Positions 1 to 9,683 of a stretch of 64,000 nucleotides of DNA are shown here, piece after piece. The DNA lies in NCBI GenBank assembly GCA_017419405.1, contig JAFOLH010000008.1, forward strand, positions 430,491-494,490, in the 5' to 3' direction. Source of the stretch: Renibacterium sp. GTDB lineage: Bacteria > Actinomycetota > Actinomycetes > Actinomycetales > Micrococcaceae. The notes beneath the pieces are model-generated. The model saw only the letters and a program-made list of their open reading frames with translations, ran no database searches and was not told the origin of the DNA. The first letter of the stretch is position 1, and each line of letters begins with the position of its first letter. The translations under genes and the position numbers were made by a program.

Positions 1-1077
1 GCGCGCCAGATCGATGTGGTCGGGATGCTCCGGGAGGCTTCCCGGGTGGCCCTGTCCGATTCCAAGGGCGAATCTTCGCAAGTGGCCGACGGTGGGCGCC
101 AGATGGCCCGCTCCCGGCTGCTGCTCATTTTGGAGCTTTGCGAACGACTGATCGCGGCGGCCGATTCGGGCGAGGTGGTCTGGTTGTCCCGGCAGGGCGT
201 ATTCGATCCGAAACGCGGCTACTCCCCGGCCGACGAGTCCGAGCCGGGAACCATCAACATCGCTCCGTTGAGTGTCGCCATGAAACTCCGGGACGGGTTG
301 TTCGGCGAACACACCGCAATTCTCACCTCGGCCACCTTGGCCATCGGCGCGGCGTTCGAGCCGACGGCGGGCGGCTTGGGGCTGCTGGGCGAAGGCGCAC
401 CGAGCTGGACCGGAGCGGATGTGGGCAGCCCCTTCGACTATCCGAAACAGGGCATGCTCTACGTCGCGGCGCATTTGGCGAAACCGGGCCGGGGCAATTC
501 GCCGGAGCAGCTCGACGAACTCGAGGCCTTGATCCGGGCTTCGGCCGGCGGAGCGCTGTGCCTATTCTCGTCGCGGAAAGCCGCCGAGGATGCGGCCGCG
601 GAGCTGGGCAGCCGGTTGGATCTTCGGATCCTCTGCCAAGGCGAAACGTCGATGGCAGCTCTGGTGCGGCAGTTCGAAGCCGAACCGGACACCTGCCTCT
701 TCGGCACCATGTCGCTGTGGCAGGGGGTCGATGTGCAAGGCGCTTCCTGCCGCCTGGTCACCATCGACCGGATTCCGTTTCCGAGGCCGGATGATCCCTT
801 GATGACCGCCCGGACCAGGGCGGTGGCCCGTTCCGGAGGGAACGGCTTCATGTCGATATCCGCCACCCACGCGGCGATCCGGCTCGCCCAAGGCGCCGGC
901 CGGTTGATCCGCTCGTCGAGCGATCGGGGAGTGGTCGCCATTTTGGATTCCCGTTTGGCAACCGCACGCTACGGCGGGTTCCTCCGCGCGGCGCTGCCGC
1001 CGTTCTGGGCGACCACGGACCGCAAAATCGCCTTGGCCGCACTCGAACGGCTTGCCCCGAAAACGCCGGCGAAATGA
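1..1077 (+). CDS. dinG: DinG-type ATP-dependent DNA helicase, C-terminal part (5' end outside window)
   Basis: The reading frame is open from base 1, so the gene starts upstream of the window; the in-frame GTG at 16 is internal. The visible ~358 residues are the second half of a superfamily 2 XPD/DinG helicase. They include the segment after 'ILTSATL' (motif III/IV area), the 'LFGTMSLWQGVDVQG' motif V region and the 'QGAGRLIRSSSDRGVV' motif VI, whose arginines contact ATP. Walker A, the DEAH box and the Fe-S cysteines expected upstream are not in view. Such helicases unwind 5'-3' and are linked to DNA repair and R-loop removal. The gene converges on lexA across a hairpin. No damage was seen in the visible part. 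Confidence 0.9.
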   Translation, partial: ARQIDVVGMLREASRVALSDSKGESSQVADGGRQMARSRLLLILELCERLIAAADSGEVVWLSRQGVFDPKRGYSPADESEPGTINIAPLSVAMKLRDGLFGEHTAILTSATLAIGAAFEPTAGGLGLLGEGAPSWTGADVGSPFDYPKQGMLYVAAHLAKPGRGNSPEQLDELEALIRASAGGALCLFSSRKAAEDAAAELGSRLDLRILCQGETSMAALVRQFEAEPDTCLFGTMSLWQGVDVQGASCRLVTIDRIPFPRPDDPLMTARTRAVARSGGNGFMSISATHAAIRLAQGAGRLIRSSSDRGVVAILDSRLATARYGGFLRAALPPFWATTDRKIALAALERLAPKTPAK

Positions 1078-1082
1078 GCTCA

Positions 1083-1136
1083 GGCGTGGAGCTCCACCCC
1101 TTGAAACGGCTTCGATAAGGGGTAAAACTCCACGCC
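1083..1136. terminator. Hairpin between convergent dinG and lexA
   Basis: An inverted repeat pairs GGCGTGGAG..CCCCTT with AAGGGG..CTCCACGCC around a short loop. It lies just after the dinG stop and just after the lexA stop on the other strand, so it could end both transcripts. Neither side has a strong T run. Confidence 0.6.
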
Positions 1137-1159
1137 CGACCGGGACTAGAGCGGGTTAG

Positions 1160-1900
1160 TCAGAGCGCACGCAGAACTGAAACGACTTTGCCCATGATCG
1201 TGGCGAAATCACCCAGAATGGGCTCGTACTGGGTGTTCTGCGGGAGCAGCCAGGTGTGACCGTCGCGTTGCCGGAAAGTCTTCACCGTGGCCTCGTCGTC
1301 GAGCAGCGCCGCTACGATATCGCCGTTGATCACATCGTTCTGCCGTCGGACGACTACCCAGTCGCCGTCGCAGATCGCCGCATCGATCATCGAATCACCG
1401 GCGACCTTGAGCATGAACAGCTCGCCGTGGCCGACCAACTGCCGCGGCAAAGGCATCACGTCTTCGACCACCTGGTCCGCCAGGATCGGCCCGCCGGCGG
1501 CGATCCGGCCGACCAAGGGAACCATCGCGGTGTCCTGGGCGCTGCCCAGTTCCGCCACGTTCAAGCCTTTGGCAGTGCTGCGCAGACTCGTGGTGTCGGC
1601 GACACCCTCGATGTCCACCGAACCGTCCTCGAGGGTCAGCGGAATCAGCACTTCCATGGCCCGGGGGCGTTTCGGGTCGCGGCGCAAGTAGCCCTGTTTC
1701 TCCAATTGCGACAGTTGGTGCGTCACGCTGGACAGGCTGGCCAGGCCGACGACGTCGCCGATCTCGCGCATCGAGGGCGGGTATCCGTTGGAACTGATCG
1801 AGCGCTGGATGCATTCGAGGATCTTCTTCTGCCGCATCGTAAGCCCCTTCAACCCGGAGCGCCGGGGAAGTGCACCGTTCGAACTCTCCTGTGCTGCCAT
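1160..1900 (-). CDS. lexA: LexA SOS-response transcriptional repressor
   Basis: 246 residues from the ATG at 1900, which has AAGGG upstream; a longer frame to 2056 exists but its N-terminus is unlike LexA. A winged helix-turn-helix domain (about 18-85, with '[17 protein letters not shown]') is followed by an S24 peptidase-like domain. The self-cleavage site is Ala135-Gly136 ('RIAAGGP'), and the catalytic pair is Ser170 ('AGDSMI') and Lys207 ('ATVKTF'). RecA-stimulated self-cleavage would release the SOS genes. It diverges from a LysM membrane protein, an arrangement known from mycobacteria (lexA/Rv2719c) and corynebacteria (lexA/divS). Two LexA-like boxes upstream imply autoregulation. Confidence 0.96.
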   Translation of the reverse strand: MAAQESSNGALPRRSGLKGLTMRQKKILECIQRSISSNGYPPSMREIGDVVGLASLSSVTHQLSQLEKQGYLRRDPKRPRAMEVLIPLTLEDGSVDIEGVADTTSLRSTAKGLNVAELGSAQDTAMVPLVGRIAAGGPILADQVVEDVMPLPRQLVGHGELFMLKVAGDSMIDAAICDGDWVVVRRQNDVINGDIVAALLDDEATVKTFRQRDGHTWLLPQNTQYEPILGDFATIMGKVVSVLRAL

Positions 1901-2137
1901 GCCGATCCGCCCTTTCAGAGCCCTGAGCTGCTTGTCTAACGGTCTGTCCAAAACGCCGCCGAACATTGCTCCGGCGGAAGCCGGAGACCTGCCGGGGCAA
2001 AACTGTCGGTGCTCGCTGATGGACTGTCTCCATGAACGAAAACCGCACCGATCCAAGGGTTCCCGGACTCAGCAGCCCTGCTGTGGCCCGGATCCTCGGA
2101 TCCGCTGACTTCACGGTAAGTCACCGCGGGCAAGAAT

Positions 2138-2153
2138 TCAAACATATGTTCTA
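2138..2153. promoter_or_regulatory. LexA-binding site (SOS box) 1
   Basis: TCAAACATATGTTCTA differs at two positions from the actinobacterial SOS box TCGAACATATGTTCGA. It lies on the lexA side of the divergent lexA/LysM intergenic region (1901-2286), so it probably autoregulates lexA. Confidence 0.75.
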
Positions 2154-2203
2154 GCGAGTCTTGGCAAGATTCGATGATGTGTGCTAAAAATATATCAGAC
2201 GAT

Positions 2204-2219
2204 TCGAAAACATGTTCTA
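2204..2219. promoter_or_regulatory. LexA-binding site (SOS box) 2
   Basis: TCGAAAACATGTTCTA keeps both half-sites of the actinobacterial LexA palindrome (TCGAA..TGTTC). It lies 68 bases before the LysM gene start, where it would control that gene. The rest of 1901-2286 is AT-rich and holds no convincing open frame. Confidence 0.75.
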
Positions 2220-2286
2220 TCGGCGGAGAATCCGGCCTTAGATCACTGGACTAGGTATTCGAATCGATGACAGGAAGGTGACAGCA

Positions 2287-2658
2287 ATGTCGGCAATCAG
2301 TATTCATTCGGTATCCAGGGTCTCCACCGGAGTTCCGGCCCGAGGAGGCCAACGTTCGCTTCGATTGACTCGACGCGGGAGGTTGGTGTTCATCGGTTTG
2401 CCGATGCTCCTGCTCGCGGTGGCCGCGCTGGTCTTGTCGGGCTTCTTGACTGCCCCTTTGAAAGCCGGAGTCGATGTCGGGGCCGGATCCGCGACATCGA
2501 AAGTGACCGTTGGCTCAGGCGAGTCGATCTGGTCGATCGCGGCCGATAGCGGGGTCAACCGGGACCTTCGGGACGTCGTCGCCGAAATCGTTCAATTGAA
2601 CGAATTGGGCAGTTCCGTCCTCTCGCCCGGCCAGCAGATTTTCGTTCCGACCAAATAG
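2287..2658 (+). CDS. LysM membrane protein, SOS-type cell-division inhibitor (Rv2719c/DivS/YneA-like)
   Basis: 123 residues. The ATG at 2287 has AGGAAGG 8 bases upstream, so it is preferred over the GTG at 2278, which overlaps that site. A basic N-terminus of about 30 residues leads into one membrane segment (about 33-54, 'LVFIGLPMLLLAVAALVLSG'). After an extracytoplasmic linker comes a C-terminal LysM domain (about 72-121, from 'TVGSGESIWSIAADSGV' to 'LSPGQQIFVP'), which binds peptidoglycan. Position opposite lexA plus LexA-like boxes match the SOS-induced division regulators of mycobacteria (Rv2719c/ChiZ), corynebacteria (DivS) and Bacillus (YneA). The sequence is too short to show a hydrolase, so function as a division inhibitor is inferred from synteny. 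Confidence 0.8.
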   Translation: MSAISIHSVSRVSTGVPARGGQRSLRLTRRGRLVFIGLPMLLLAVAALVLSGFLTAPLKAGVDVGAGSATSKVTVGSGESIWSIAADSGVNRDLRDVVAEIVQLNELGSSVLSPGQQIFVPTK

Positions 2659-2742
2659 CGGTCGAACGGTCGGCCCGGCCAAGGCCTGGTCAGATGGCCT
2701 GACGCCAACCGCACTATTTACAACTTCATGCCGCCGTCACCA

Positions 2743-2778
2743 GATGGGCCCCCGACGTTGGGACGTCGGGGGCCCATC
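2743..2778 (+). terminator. Perfect 16-bp hairpin after the LysM gene
   Basis: The arms GATGGGCCCCCGACGT (2743-2758) and their exact complement (2763-2778) flank a 4-base loop. No T run follows. It separates the LysM gene from hisC. The rest of 2659-2898 holds only the putative hisC promoter. Confidence 0.7.
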
Positions 2779-2898
2779 GCCGTCAAGCGCTGCCTTTCCA
2801 AGCGGCAATACCGGCACGGTGGTTGAACCGTGACGATGGCGCTTCACCTTGTTTCGATGCTTTTCGCGGCTCGATAACGGCTCGCCTAGACTGGATCG

Positions 2899-4038
2899 GT
2901 GAGTGAACAAGCATCTGAAGACCGGCTCGACCGGTTGGGCGCCTTGCCGATCAGAGACGACCTGCGCGGATTGGTGCCTTATGGCGCCCCGCAGCTGGAC
3001 GTACCGATTCTGCTCAATGTCAACGAAAACACCCATGGTGTGCCAGATGATGCCCGGAAAGCGATTCTCGCTGCGGTGGAAGCTGCGCTGGCCGGGTTGA
3101 ACCGCTACCCGGACCGCGAGTTCACCCGGTTGCGCGGGGCTCTGGCCGATTACCTCGGACACGGGTTGGCCGCCGAGAACATTTGGGCCGCCAATGGGTC
3201 CAATGAGGTTCTGCAGCAAATCCTGCAGGCTTTCGGCGGTCCGGGGCGAAGCTTGTTGAGCTTCCCGCCGACCTATTCGATGTATCCTTTGCTGGCCAGC
3301 GGCACCGGAACCGAATACCTCGCCGGGCGCCGGGCCCCGGACTTCTCGCTGAGTGCGGATTCGGCTGCGGCCCAGGTAGCGGAACACCGGCCGAATCTGG
3401 TGCTGCTTTGTTCGCCGAACAACCCCACCGGAACGGCATTGGGCTTGGACGTGGTGGAAGCGGTGTACGCAGCCGGCGAAGCCTCGCAGACCATGGTGGT
3501 GGTGGATGAGGCGTATGCCGAGTTCGCGCAACAAGGGACGCCCAGCGCTTTGGAACTGCTGCCGGGCCGGAACCGCTTGATCGTCTCGCGGACCATGAGC
3601 AAGGCCTTCGCCCTGGCCGGTGCCCGGCTGGGTTATCTCGCTGCCGCGCCGGAAGTCGCGGACGCGTTGCGCCTGGTCCGGCTGCCTTACCACCTCTCGG
3701 CGCTGACTCAGGCGACCGCGGTTGCCGCACTGCAGCACTCGGCTTCGTTGCAGGCGAACGTGGCGGACATCAAGCTGCAGCGTGATCGGATCGTGGTTGG
3801 TCTGCAGGATCTGGGACTGACCCCGGCACGGTCCGATGCGAACTTCGTCTTCTTCGGCTCGGTGCCGGATCCTCATGCGGTCTGGCAGGGCCTGTTGGCT
3901 GCCGGAGTGCTGATCCGCGACGTCGGGATCCCGGGCAGCCTGCGGGTCACTGCGGGAACTGAGGCGGAGACCAGCAAGTTCCTCAGCGTGCTCGCAGGTC
4001 TGCTGGGCACTGGCCCGGCCGCGGATTCCGTAGACTAG
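2899..4038 (+). CDS. hisC: Histidinol-phosphate aminotransferase
   Basis: 379 residues. This class I/II PLP enzyme converts imidazole-acetol phosphate and glutamate to histidinol phosphate and 2-oxoglutarate. The PLP lysine is Lys235 in '[17 protein letters not shown]'; 'CSPNNPTGT' (171-179) and 'VVDEAYAEF' (201-209) are the cofactor-binding motifs. The GTG start at 2899 lies 6 bases after TAGACT (2887-2892), so the mRNA is probably leaderless. It is first gene of hisC-hisB-hisH-(52 aa)-priA. hisD usually stands upstream in relatives but is not adjacent here. Confidence 0.95.
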   Translation: MSEQASEDRLDRLGALPIRDDLRGLVPYGAPQLDVPILLNVNENTHGVPDDARKAILAAVEAALAGLNRYPDREFTRLRGALADYLGHGLAAENIWAANGSNEVLQQILQAFGGPGRSLLSFPPTYSMYPLLASGTGTEYLAGRRAPDFSLSADSAAAQVAEHRPNLVLLCSPNNPTGTALGLDVVEAVYAAGEASQTMVVVDEAYAEFAQQGTPSALELLPGRNRLIVSRTMSKAFALAGARLGYLAAAPEVADALRLVRLPYHLSALTQATAVAALQHSASLQANVADIKLQRDRIVVGLQDLGLTPARSDANFVFFGSVPDPHAVWQGLLAAGVLIRDVGIPGSLRVTAGTEAETSKFLSVLAGLLGTGPAADSVD

Positions 4039-4067
4039 ACCCATACCCGCAACGACAAAGGATTGCC

Positions 4068-4670
4068 ATGAGCTCGCGCATTGCCCGGCTGGAACGGAGC
4101 ACCTCCGAGTCTTCCGTCTTGGTGGAACTGAATTTGGACGGCACCGGCCAGTCCGAGATCGAAACCACGGTGCCGTTCTACAACCACATGCTCACGGCGT
4201 TGTCGAAGCACTCGCTGATCGACCTCACCGTGCGGGCCAGCGGCGATACGGACATCGATGTGCACCACACGGTCGAAGACGTGGCGATCAGCTTCGGCGA
4301 AGCCCTGCGGACGGCCTTGGGCGACAAAGCCGGCATCCGTCGTTTCGGCGAAGCGAGCGTGCCGCTCGATGAGGCTTTGGCACACGCTGTGGTCGATGTC
4401 TCCGGCCGGCCCTACCTGGTGCACGGCGGTGAACCGGCGGGCCAGGAATACCACCTGATCGGCGGTCATTTCACCGGTTCCTTGACCCGCCACGTCTTCG
4501 AAGCGATCACCCTGCACGCCCAGATCTGCTTGCACATGCGGGTTCTGGCTGGACGCGATCCGCACCACATCGTGGAGGCGCAGTTCAAGGCTTTCGCCCG
4601 CGCGTTGCGGGCCGCGATCGAATCGGATCCCCGGGTCGACGGAATCCCGTCCACCAAGGGCTTGTTGTGA
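4068..4670 (+). CDS. hisB: Imidazoleglycerol-phosphate dehydratase
   Basis: 200 residues, the usual size of the monofunctional actinobacterial enzyme without the phosphatase half seen in enterobacteria. It is a Mn-dependent dehydratase of histidine synthesis. The metal-binding motif '[11 protein letters not shown]' and the conserved '[10 protein letters not shown]' are present, as is the C-terminal '[18 protein letters not shown]' helix. It starts 29 bases after hisC, with AAAGGA upstream, and its stop overlaps the hisH start. Confidence 0.96.
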   Translation: MSSRIARLERSTSESSVLVELNLDGTGQSEIETTVPFYNHMLTALSKHSLIDLTVRASGDTDIDVHHTVEDVAISFGEALRTALGDKAGIRRFGEASVPLDEALAHAVVDVSGRPYLVHGGEPAGQEYHLIGGHFTGSLTRHVFEAITLHAQICLHMRVLAGRDPHHIVEAQFKAFARALRAAIESDPRVDGIPSTKGLL

Positions 4671-5329
4671 AACCCACGGTAACGGTCCTCGACTACGGCT
4701 CCGGAAATGTTCGTTCCGCGGTCCGCGCCCTGGAACGTGCCGGCGCCGAGGTGACGTTGAGTGCTGCTCCGCACGACGTCCTGGAAGCCGATGGACTGGT
4801 CGTGCCCGGCGTCGGCGCCTTCGCCACCGTGATGAAGGAGCTGCGCCAGGTCGACGCGCTCCGGATGATCGGGCGACGGGTCGCCGGCGGCCGGCCGGTG
4901 CTGGCGATCTGCGTCGGCCTGCAAGTGCTTTTCGAGAACGGGGTGGAGCACGGCAACTCGGAACCCGGCATGGGCGAATGGCCGGGCACGGTGGAACTGC
5001 TGCCGGCCGAGGTGGTTCCGCACATGGGCTGGAACACCGTCGAAGCGCCCGAAGACAGCATGCTGTTCGATGGCATCCGGGATGAGCGGTTCTACTTCGT
5101 GCACTCCTATGGCGTGCAGAAATGGGACTTCGACGTGACCCAGCCGAAAATGCGTCCACCCAAAGTCACCTGGAGCGAGCACGGCGCCAAGTTCATTGCA
5201 GCGGTGGAGAACGGTCCGCTGTGCGCCACCCAATTCCATCCGGAGAAATCCGGCGACGCCGGTGCCCGATTGCTGCGCAATTGGGTCGGCTCACTGAAGA
5301 TTTCCGAACGGAAGCAGGTAACTGGATGA
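4667..5329 (+). CDS. hisH: Imidazole glycerol phosphate synthase, glutaminase subunit
   Basis: 220 residues. This class I glutamine amidotransferase supplies ammonia to HisF. The catalytic triad is visible: Cys82 in '[10 protein letters not shown]', and His191 and Glu193 in '[11 protein letters not shown]'. The oxyanion-strand 'VPGVGAF' is at 46-52. GTG at 4667 overlaps the hisB stop, which implies translational coupling. hisF is not in the window. Confidence 0.96.
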   Translation: MKPTVTVLDYGSGNVRSAVRALERAGAEVTLSAAPHDVLEADGLVVPGVGAFATVMKELRQVDALRMIGRRVAGGRPVLAICVGLQVLFENGVEHGNSEPGMGEWPGTVELLPAEVVPHMGWNTVEAPEDSMLFDGIRDERFYFVHSYGVQKWDFDVTQPKMRPPKVTWSEHGAKFIAAVENGPLCATQFHPEKSGDAGARLLRNWVGSLKISERKQVTG

Positions 5330-5484
5330 TCTCGCTCCTCTTGATGGGCTTGGGCGGTTTGATGATCGGCGGGGTGATCGCTTTCTGGCAGCAGAAGGTG
5401 CCGCGCTGGGTGCCGGTCTGCTTCGCCTTGGTCGCGGTTTTGGCCTTCGTCGCCGCATATCTGTTCACGATCAACCCCCAATAG
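5326..5484 (+). CDS. Small two-helix membrane protein inside the his operon
   Basis: 52 residues starting at an ATG that overlaps the hisH stop (ATGA), so it is very likely translated from the his mRNA. Two hydrophobic segments (about 2-20, '[19 protein letters not shown]', and 29-48, '[20 protein letters not shown]') are joined by a short polar loop 'WQQKVPRW'. I do not recognise a family; no catalytic residues are apparent. A frame from 5122 runs through it in hisH, but that part is a shadow. Function unknown. Confidence 0.8.
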   Translation: MISLLLMGLGGLMIGGVIAFWQQKVPRWVPVCFALVAVLAFVAAYLFTINPQ

Positions 5485-5514
5485 CCGGACCCCGAAGAAA
5501 GAACCCGAGGAACC

Positions 5515-6249
5515 ATGACCGAGCACATTCTCGAACTCCTGCCTGCCGTCGACGTCGCCGATGGCCAGGCTGTGCGCCTGGTGCAAGGCGAAGCCGGCAG
5601 TGAAACGAGCTACGGCGCGCCGCTCGACGCCGCCCTCGCCTGGCAGCACGATGGCGCGGAGTGGGTCCATCTGGTCGACTTGGACGCGGCATTCGGTCGG
5701 GGTTCGAACCTCGAATTGCTCCGTGAAGTAGTCGCCCAGCTCGACGTCAAAGTCGAACTCTCCGGCGGCATCCGCGATGACGCTTCGCTGGAAGGCGCTT
5801 TGGCCCTGGGCGCCGCACGGATCAACCTGGGCACTGCCGCGTTGGAGGACCCGGAATGGACCGCCCGGGCGATCGCCCGCTTCGGCGACAAGATCGCGGT
5901 CGGTTTGGACGTCCGGGGGACCACGCTTGCCGCCCGGGGCTGGACCCGGGATGGCGGGGACCTCTGGGAAGTGCTCGCCCGCTTGGAAGATGCCGGATGC
6001 GCCCGGTATGTGGTCACCGATGTGACCAAGGACGGCACCCTCCGCGGACCCAACCTCGAACTGCTCCGCGAAATGCTGGAGCGGACCGACAAGCCCGTGG
6101 TGGCTTCGGGCGGCATCTCCAGCCTGGACGATGTGGCGCAGCTCAGAGAGCTGGTGCCGCTCGGCCTGGAGGGGGCGATCGTGGGCAAAGCCCTCTACGC
6201 CGGGGCGTTCACCCTGCCCCAGGCCTTGGACGTCGCCGGACGCCGATGA
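5515..6249 (+). CDS. priA: PriA: ProFAR isomerase (HisA), probably also PRA isomerase (TrpF)
   Basis: 244 residues, a (beta/alpha)8 barrel isomerising ProFAR to PRFAR in histidine synthesis. The catalytic aspartates are Asp13 ('[11 protein letters not shown]') and Asp169 ('[15 protein letters not shown]'); '[10 protein letters not shown]' and '[12 protein letters not shown]' are the phosphate-binding loops. In actinobacteria this enzyme is usually PriA, which also does the TrpF step of tryptophan synthesis; whether a separate trpF exists cannot be seen here. GAGGA precedes the ATG. The stop overlaps the next start. Confidence 0.94.
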   Translation: MTEHILELLPAVDVADGQAVRLVQGEAGSETSYGAPLDAALAWQHDGAEWVHLVDLDAAFGRGSNLELLREVVAQLDVKVELSGGIRDDASLEGALALGAARINLGTAALEDPEWTARAIARFGDKIAVGLDVRGTTLAARGWTRDGGDLWEVLARLEDAGCARYVVTDVTKDGTLRGPNLELLREMLERTDKPVVASGGISSLDDVAQLRELVPLGLEGAIVGKALYAGAFTLPQALDVAGRR

Positions 6250-7247
6250 GCACCGGGCAGCCGGCGCTGCCGCCGCATATCGCGGCAGCCCTGCGCGGCG
6301 CCGGCGGTACTGCCGATACCGCAGGCCAACCCTGGTCCGGCCGGGATCTGGCGCAACCCGACGGGGCCCGGACCTATCACCGCTTCGACGCCGACGACGG
6401 CAGCCAGGACGAGGGTTTCCGGCTGGCCCATGCGGCGCTGCGGGCCGGAACCGGGACCGAGGCCGACGTCGTGGCGAGCCTGGCTGCCGCCCGGGTCTTC
6501 GTGCCGATCGTCGCTACTGCGACCGAGCTGGCCGGAAGCGGTGCGGAACCGGTTCCGGAGGCAGCGGACAGCGGGCATCTGCACGGCGACAAAGAGTCCG
6601 AAATGGCACTGGTGACCGTGCTCGCCCCGGATGGCAGACGCGCGCTACCGGTGTTCAGCACGACGGAGAATCTCGCTGCCTGGCACCCGCAAGCCCGGCC
6701 GGTGGCGGTATTCTCCCCGCGGGCCGCGCTCTCCGCGGTCGCCGAGGCGGCCCAGCTGATGGTGCTGGACCCGGGTGCGGCAACCACCTTCGTGGTGCGC
6801 CGCCCGGCCCTGTGGGCGCTGGCCCAGCAACGTCCGTGGACGCCGAGCTACGCAGACGCGCAGCTGCACGCCGAAGTGCGCCGGTTGCTGGCCGAAGCGG
6901 CACTGGAAATGTCGGCGCGCGGCGATAGACTGGGTGGCCTGGCAGCAACTGCTGCAGAACCCGGTTTTTTGCTCGGCATGGACTTGCTGCCCGGCACCGG
7001 AATCCGCTCGACGGGGGTCGACGGAACGGTGTATTCGGGCGGTGGCACCGGCCCGGAGTTGCGCGTGGTATTACTGCTTCGTCCAGGGCTGAGATCGGAA
7101 TTCCTCAACGGATTCGTTTCCCTGGCCCAGGAAGCCTTGGCCGGGAATGAGATCTTTGCCGAGCGGGTTGATTCTTTGGAAGTCAGCGTGCAAAGCGCAA
7201 GCAGCGAAACAGCAATGGACCCCGAAGGTCCGCATTACGGAAGTTAG
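6246..7247 (+). CDS. SseB-family protein
   Basis: 333 residues; the ATG overlaps the priA stop. The middle (about 100-200) matches the SseB N-terminal pattern: '[25 protein letters not shown]' followed by '[21 protein letters not shown]'. The C-terminal ~130 residues are Ala-rich with '[21 protein letters not shown]'. There is no signal peptide or membrane segment. SseB-like proteins are common next to his genes in actinomycetes, but the biochemical role is not established. Confidence 0.8.
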   Translation: MSTGQPALPPHIAAALRGAGGTADTAGQPWSGRDLAQPDGARTYHRFDADDGSQDEGFRLAHAALRAGTGTEADVVASLAAARVFVPIVATATELAGSGAEPVPEAADSGHLHGDKESEMALVTVLAPDGRRALPVFSTTENLAAWHPQARPVAVFSPRAALSAVAEAAQLMVLDPGAATTFVVRRPALWALAQQRPWTPSYADAQLHAEVRRLLAEAALEMSARGDRLGGLAATAAEPGFLLGMDLLPGTGIRSTGVDGTVYSGGGTGPELRVVLLLRPGLRSEFLNGFVSLAQEALAGNEIFAERVDSLEVSVQSASSETAMDPEGPHYGS

Positions 7248-7305
7248 CGTCGACGGCACTGCGGGGCAGCCGATCGCCGCCCGAGCACAGTGAAGGTGGA
7301 CCGCA

Positions 7306-8607
7306 GTGGATTTCGGCCAGTACCGCGCGCTTTTGAGCGTTCCGGCGATTCGGCGGCTTTTGATCGTCGCGATGCTGGCCCGGGTCCCGCACGCTGCGGC
7401 CGGTATGGTGCTGACGCTGCACGTGGTCAATACGCTGGGGCTGGGATATGTCGCCGCCGGCGGAGTCACCGCCGCGGTGACCATCGGGATTGCCTTCGGC
7501 GGTCCGTGGCGGGGCAGGCTCTTGGACAAGAACGGCTTGCGCCGGACGCTGGTGGCTTCGATCATCGCGGAAGTCGTAGTGTGGTCGATTGCGCCGTTCC
7601 TGCCGTATTGGCTCCTGATCGTCGCCGCCATGATCGGCGGTGCCTTGGCGGTCCCGATTTTCACCCTGGTCCGTCAGGCCATGGGGGTGATGGTCTCGGC
7701 CCAGCAGCGGCGGACCGGATACGCCTTGGATTCGATCGGCACCGAGCTCACCTTCATGGTGGGCCCGGCTGCAGGTGTCGCCTTGGCCACCGTGAACACG
7801 TATGCGGCCCTGATCGCGATCGGGATTGCCGGTTCCTTGGCCGGGTTGTTCCTCTTCTGGTTCAATCCGCCTACCCGCAGCGGCCAACCCGGGGCATATC
7901 TGGATGCGGCCGAGTACGCTGCCGAAACCACCGAGTCCTTCGAGGAGCTGGCTCCGGCGGAAGCGGCTGCCGGTGTGCCCTTGCCGGACGGCGGACGGTT
8001 CCGGCGCATGGCCGACCGGATGTTGGACAGCCTGTCCTGGATGAACATCGCGATCCTGTCGGTTCTGGCCGCCGCGGTGGGCACCGGGATCACGCTCAGC
8101 GGCACCGACGTCGGCATCGTCGGAGTGCTTCGGGAACACGGGCAGCAGAACCAGATCGGCATCGTCTTCCTGGTCTGGGCCGGGGCTTCGCTGGTCGGGG
8201 GACTGGTCTACGGGTCGTTGCACCGGAAGGTGAATCCGCTCTGGCTGCTTGCCGCGATGGCCGTGCTGACCGTCCCGATGGGTTTCGCCAGTGAAACCTG
8301 GGCGGTGGCGCTGCTGAGCATTCCACCGGGACTGCTGACCGCGCCCACTCTCTCCTCGACGTCGGAATGGATCGCCGATCTGGTGCCGGAGCAACGCCGC
8401 GGCGAGGCGATGGGCTGGTTCGGCTCCTCGATCACGCTCGGCAATGCGATGGGTGCGCCGCTGGCCGGAGCGGCGATCGACATGGTCGGCCCGTGGGCCG
8501 GTTTCGGCACGGTGGGCGTGATTTCGGCGGTGTTGGCGGTGAGCGGGCTGATTGCCCGAGGCGTGCGCTTGCGCTCGGCCGGAGCGGCGGCCGAGCGCGC
8601 CGACTGA
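7306..8607 (+). CDS. MFS transporter
   Basis: 433 residues with about 12 hydrophobic segments and a central hydrophilic loop of about 50 residues rich in Glu/Ala (near 195-245). The segment 'GGPWRGRLLDKNGLRRTLVAS' is the loop 2-3 motif (G-x-x-x-D-r-x-G-r-r). The GTG at 7306 is preceded by GAAGGTGG. It probably exports or imports a small solute by proton exchange; the substrate cannot be told. It starts 58 bases after the SseB-like gene on the same strand. Confidence 0.85.
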   Translation: MDFGQYRALLSVPAIRRLLIVAMLARVPHAAAGMVLTLHVVNTLGLGYVAAGGVTAAVTIGIAFGGPWRGRLLDKNGLRRTLVASIIAEVVVWSIAPFLPYWLLIVAAMIGGALAVPIFTLVRQAMGVMVSAQQRRTGYALDSIGTELTFMVGPAAGVALATVNTYAALIAIGIAGSLAGLFLFWFNPPTRSGQPGAYLDAAEYAAETTESFEELAPAEAAAGVPLPDGGRFRRMADRMLDSLSWMNIAILSVLAAAVGTGITLSGTDVGIVGVLREHGQQNQIGIVFLVWAGASLVGGLVYGSLHRKVNPLWLLAAMAVLTVPMGFASETWAVALLSIPPGLLTAPTLSSTSEWIADLVPEQRRGEAMGWFGSSITLGNAMGAPLAGAAIDMVGPWAGFGTVGVISAVLAVSGLIARGVRLRSAGAAAERAD

Positions 8608-8630
8608 GCGTTGCCCGGCCGGCCCGGCGG

Positions 8631-9551
8631 CTACTGCTTGAGCGAAGCCAGGGTGACCTCCAAGGCGGCGTCCAAAGGAGTGGCCCGCAGGCCGAGGAGC
8701 TCTTCAGTCTCGCTCGAGTCGGCGATGAATTCGTGCGTGAACTGGTAGCTGCTCGCCGCGACCTCACGCAGTTGGGCACTGAAGGCGCCGATCCCGCGCA
8801 ACGCCCAGCTGGGAATGCCGACCACCCGGCCGGTCGTGCCGGTGCGCCGGGCGAGCAGACCGGCAATGCTCTTGCGGTCCAGATCAGTGGAATGCGGTGT
8901 GATCCAGGCCCGGCCGAAGGCGGATTCGGTCCGGGCTGCCGCCACCAGCGTCGCCGCGATGTCCGGGAGGAAGGCCCAGCTGTGCCGGAGCCGGGGATTG
9001 CCGACGACCCAGGCGGTCTTGCCGGCGAGCAAAGGGGCGAAGAACTCGGTGCCCAAATGCGCGGTGCCGCCGCCCGCGCCCGGCCCGAAGTAGTCGCTGG
9101 CCCGGATCTCGGTCGCCTGGATGTCGCCCCGCCGGTGTGCCGCGAAGATCGCGTCCGAAAGCTCCGCCCGGATCTGGCCCTTGCGATCGGCCGGCCGGAA
9201 CGGCGTGCTCGCGGTCATCGGGCCGTCGGGGATCCCGTGCGCGTAGAGGTTGCCCATCAAGACCAACCGGGCTCCGGTCTCCCGGGCGGCAGCCATGACC
9301 GACTCGCCGATCGGCGGCCATTCCTCGGCCCAGTTCGGGTACGGCGGATTCGTGCAGACGAAAATCGTCTCCGCACCGGTCGCTGCGTTTCGGACCGCAT
9401 CGGCATCGCTTGCGTCCAGTGCCGTCGCGGCAGCGCCGGGCAAAACCGTGCCGCGTCGGGTTCCGACCGTCACTTCGTCGCCGGATGCCAGCAGCTGACG
9501 GGTGAGTTCGGCGCCGATCAGGCCGGCTCCGAGGATGAATTGTTTGGCCAT
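8631..9551 (-). CDS. NAD(P)-dependent epimerase/dehydratase-family protein
   Basis: 306 residues with AGGAGA upstream of the ATG. The N-terminus 'FILGAGLIGAELTRQL' is a Rossmann dinucleotide fold (GxGxxG) and 'TRRG' would contact NADP. An 'NLYAHG..P' segment near 110-116 takes the place of the SDR YxxxK region, as in atypical NAD-binding epimerases. Substrate unknown. The divergent tetR at 9684, with a palindrome between them, suggests it is repressed by that regulator. Confidence 0.8.
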   Translation of the reverse strand: MAKQFILGAGLIGAELTRQLLASGDEVTVGTRRGTVLPGAAATALDASDADAVRNAATGAETIFVCTNPPYPNWAEEWPPIGESVMAAARETGARLVLMGNLYAHGIPDGPMTASTPFRPADRKGQIRAELSDAIFAAHRRGDIQATEIRASDYFGPGAGGGTAHLGTEFFAPLLAGKTAWVVGNPRLRHSWAFLPDIAATLVAAARTESAFGRAWITPHSTDLDRKSIAGLLARRTGTTGRVVGIPSWALRGIGAFSAQLREVAASSYQFTHEFIADSSETEELLGLRATPLDAALEVTLASLKQ

Positions 9552-9644
9552 GATGTCTCCTAGCGAGAAGTTCCCAGTTTGTGTGAGCGGTGCTCTCTGA
9601 AGTGACGATAATGGACGGTCTGCGAAAATGCAAGATCACTGCTC

Positions 9645-9671
9645 ACATTTGTCTCATGTGATCTCAAATGT
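9645..9671. promoter_or_regulatory. Candidate TetR operator
   Basis: The inverted repeat ACATTTG (9645-9651) and CAAATGT (9665-9671) is centred on a second one, CACAT..ATGTG (9644-9660). It lies 12 bases before the tetR start, overlapping its promoter, and between it and the divergent epimerase-like gene. Confidence 0.5.
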
Positions 9672-9683
9672 CAGAATGAAGGC

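Noticed and set aside
1901..2056. N-terminal extension of LexA to 2056
   Set aside because: The extra 52 residues are unlike LexA, and the ATG at 1900 has a ribosome-binding site.
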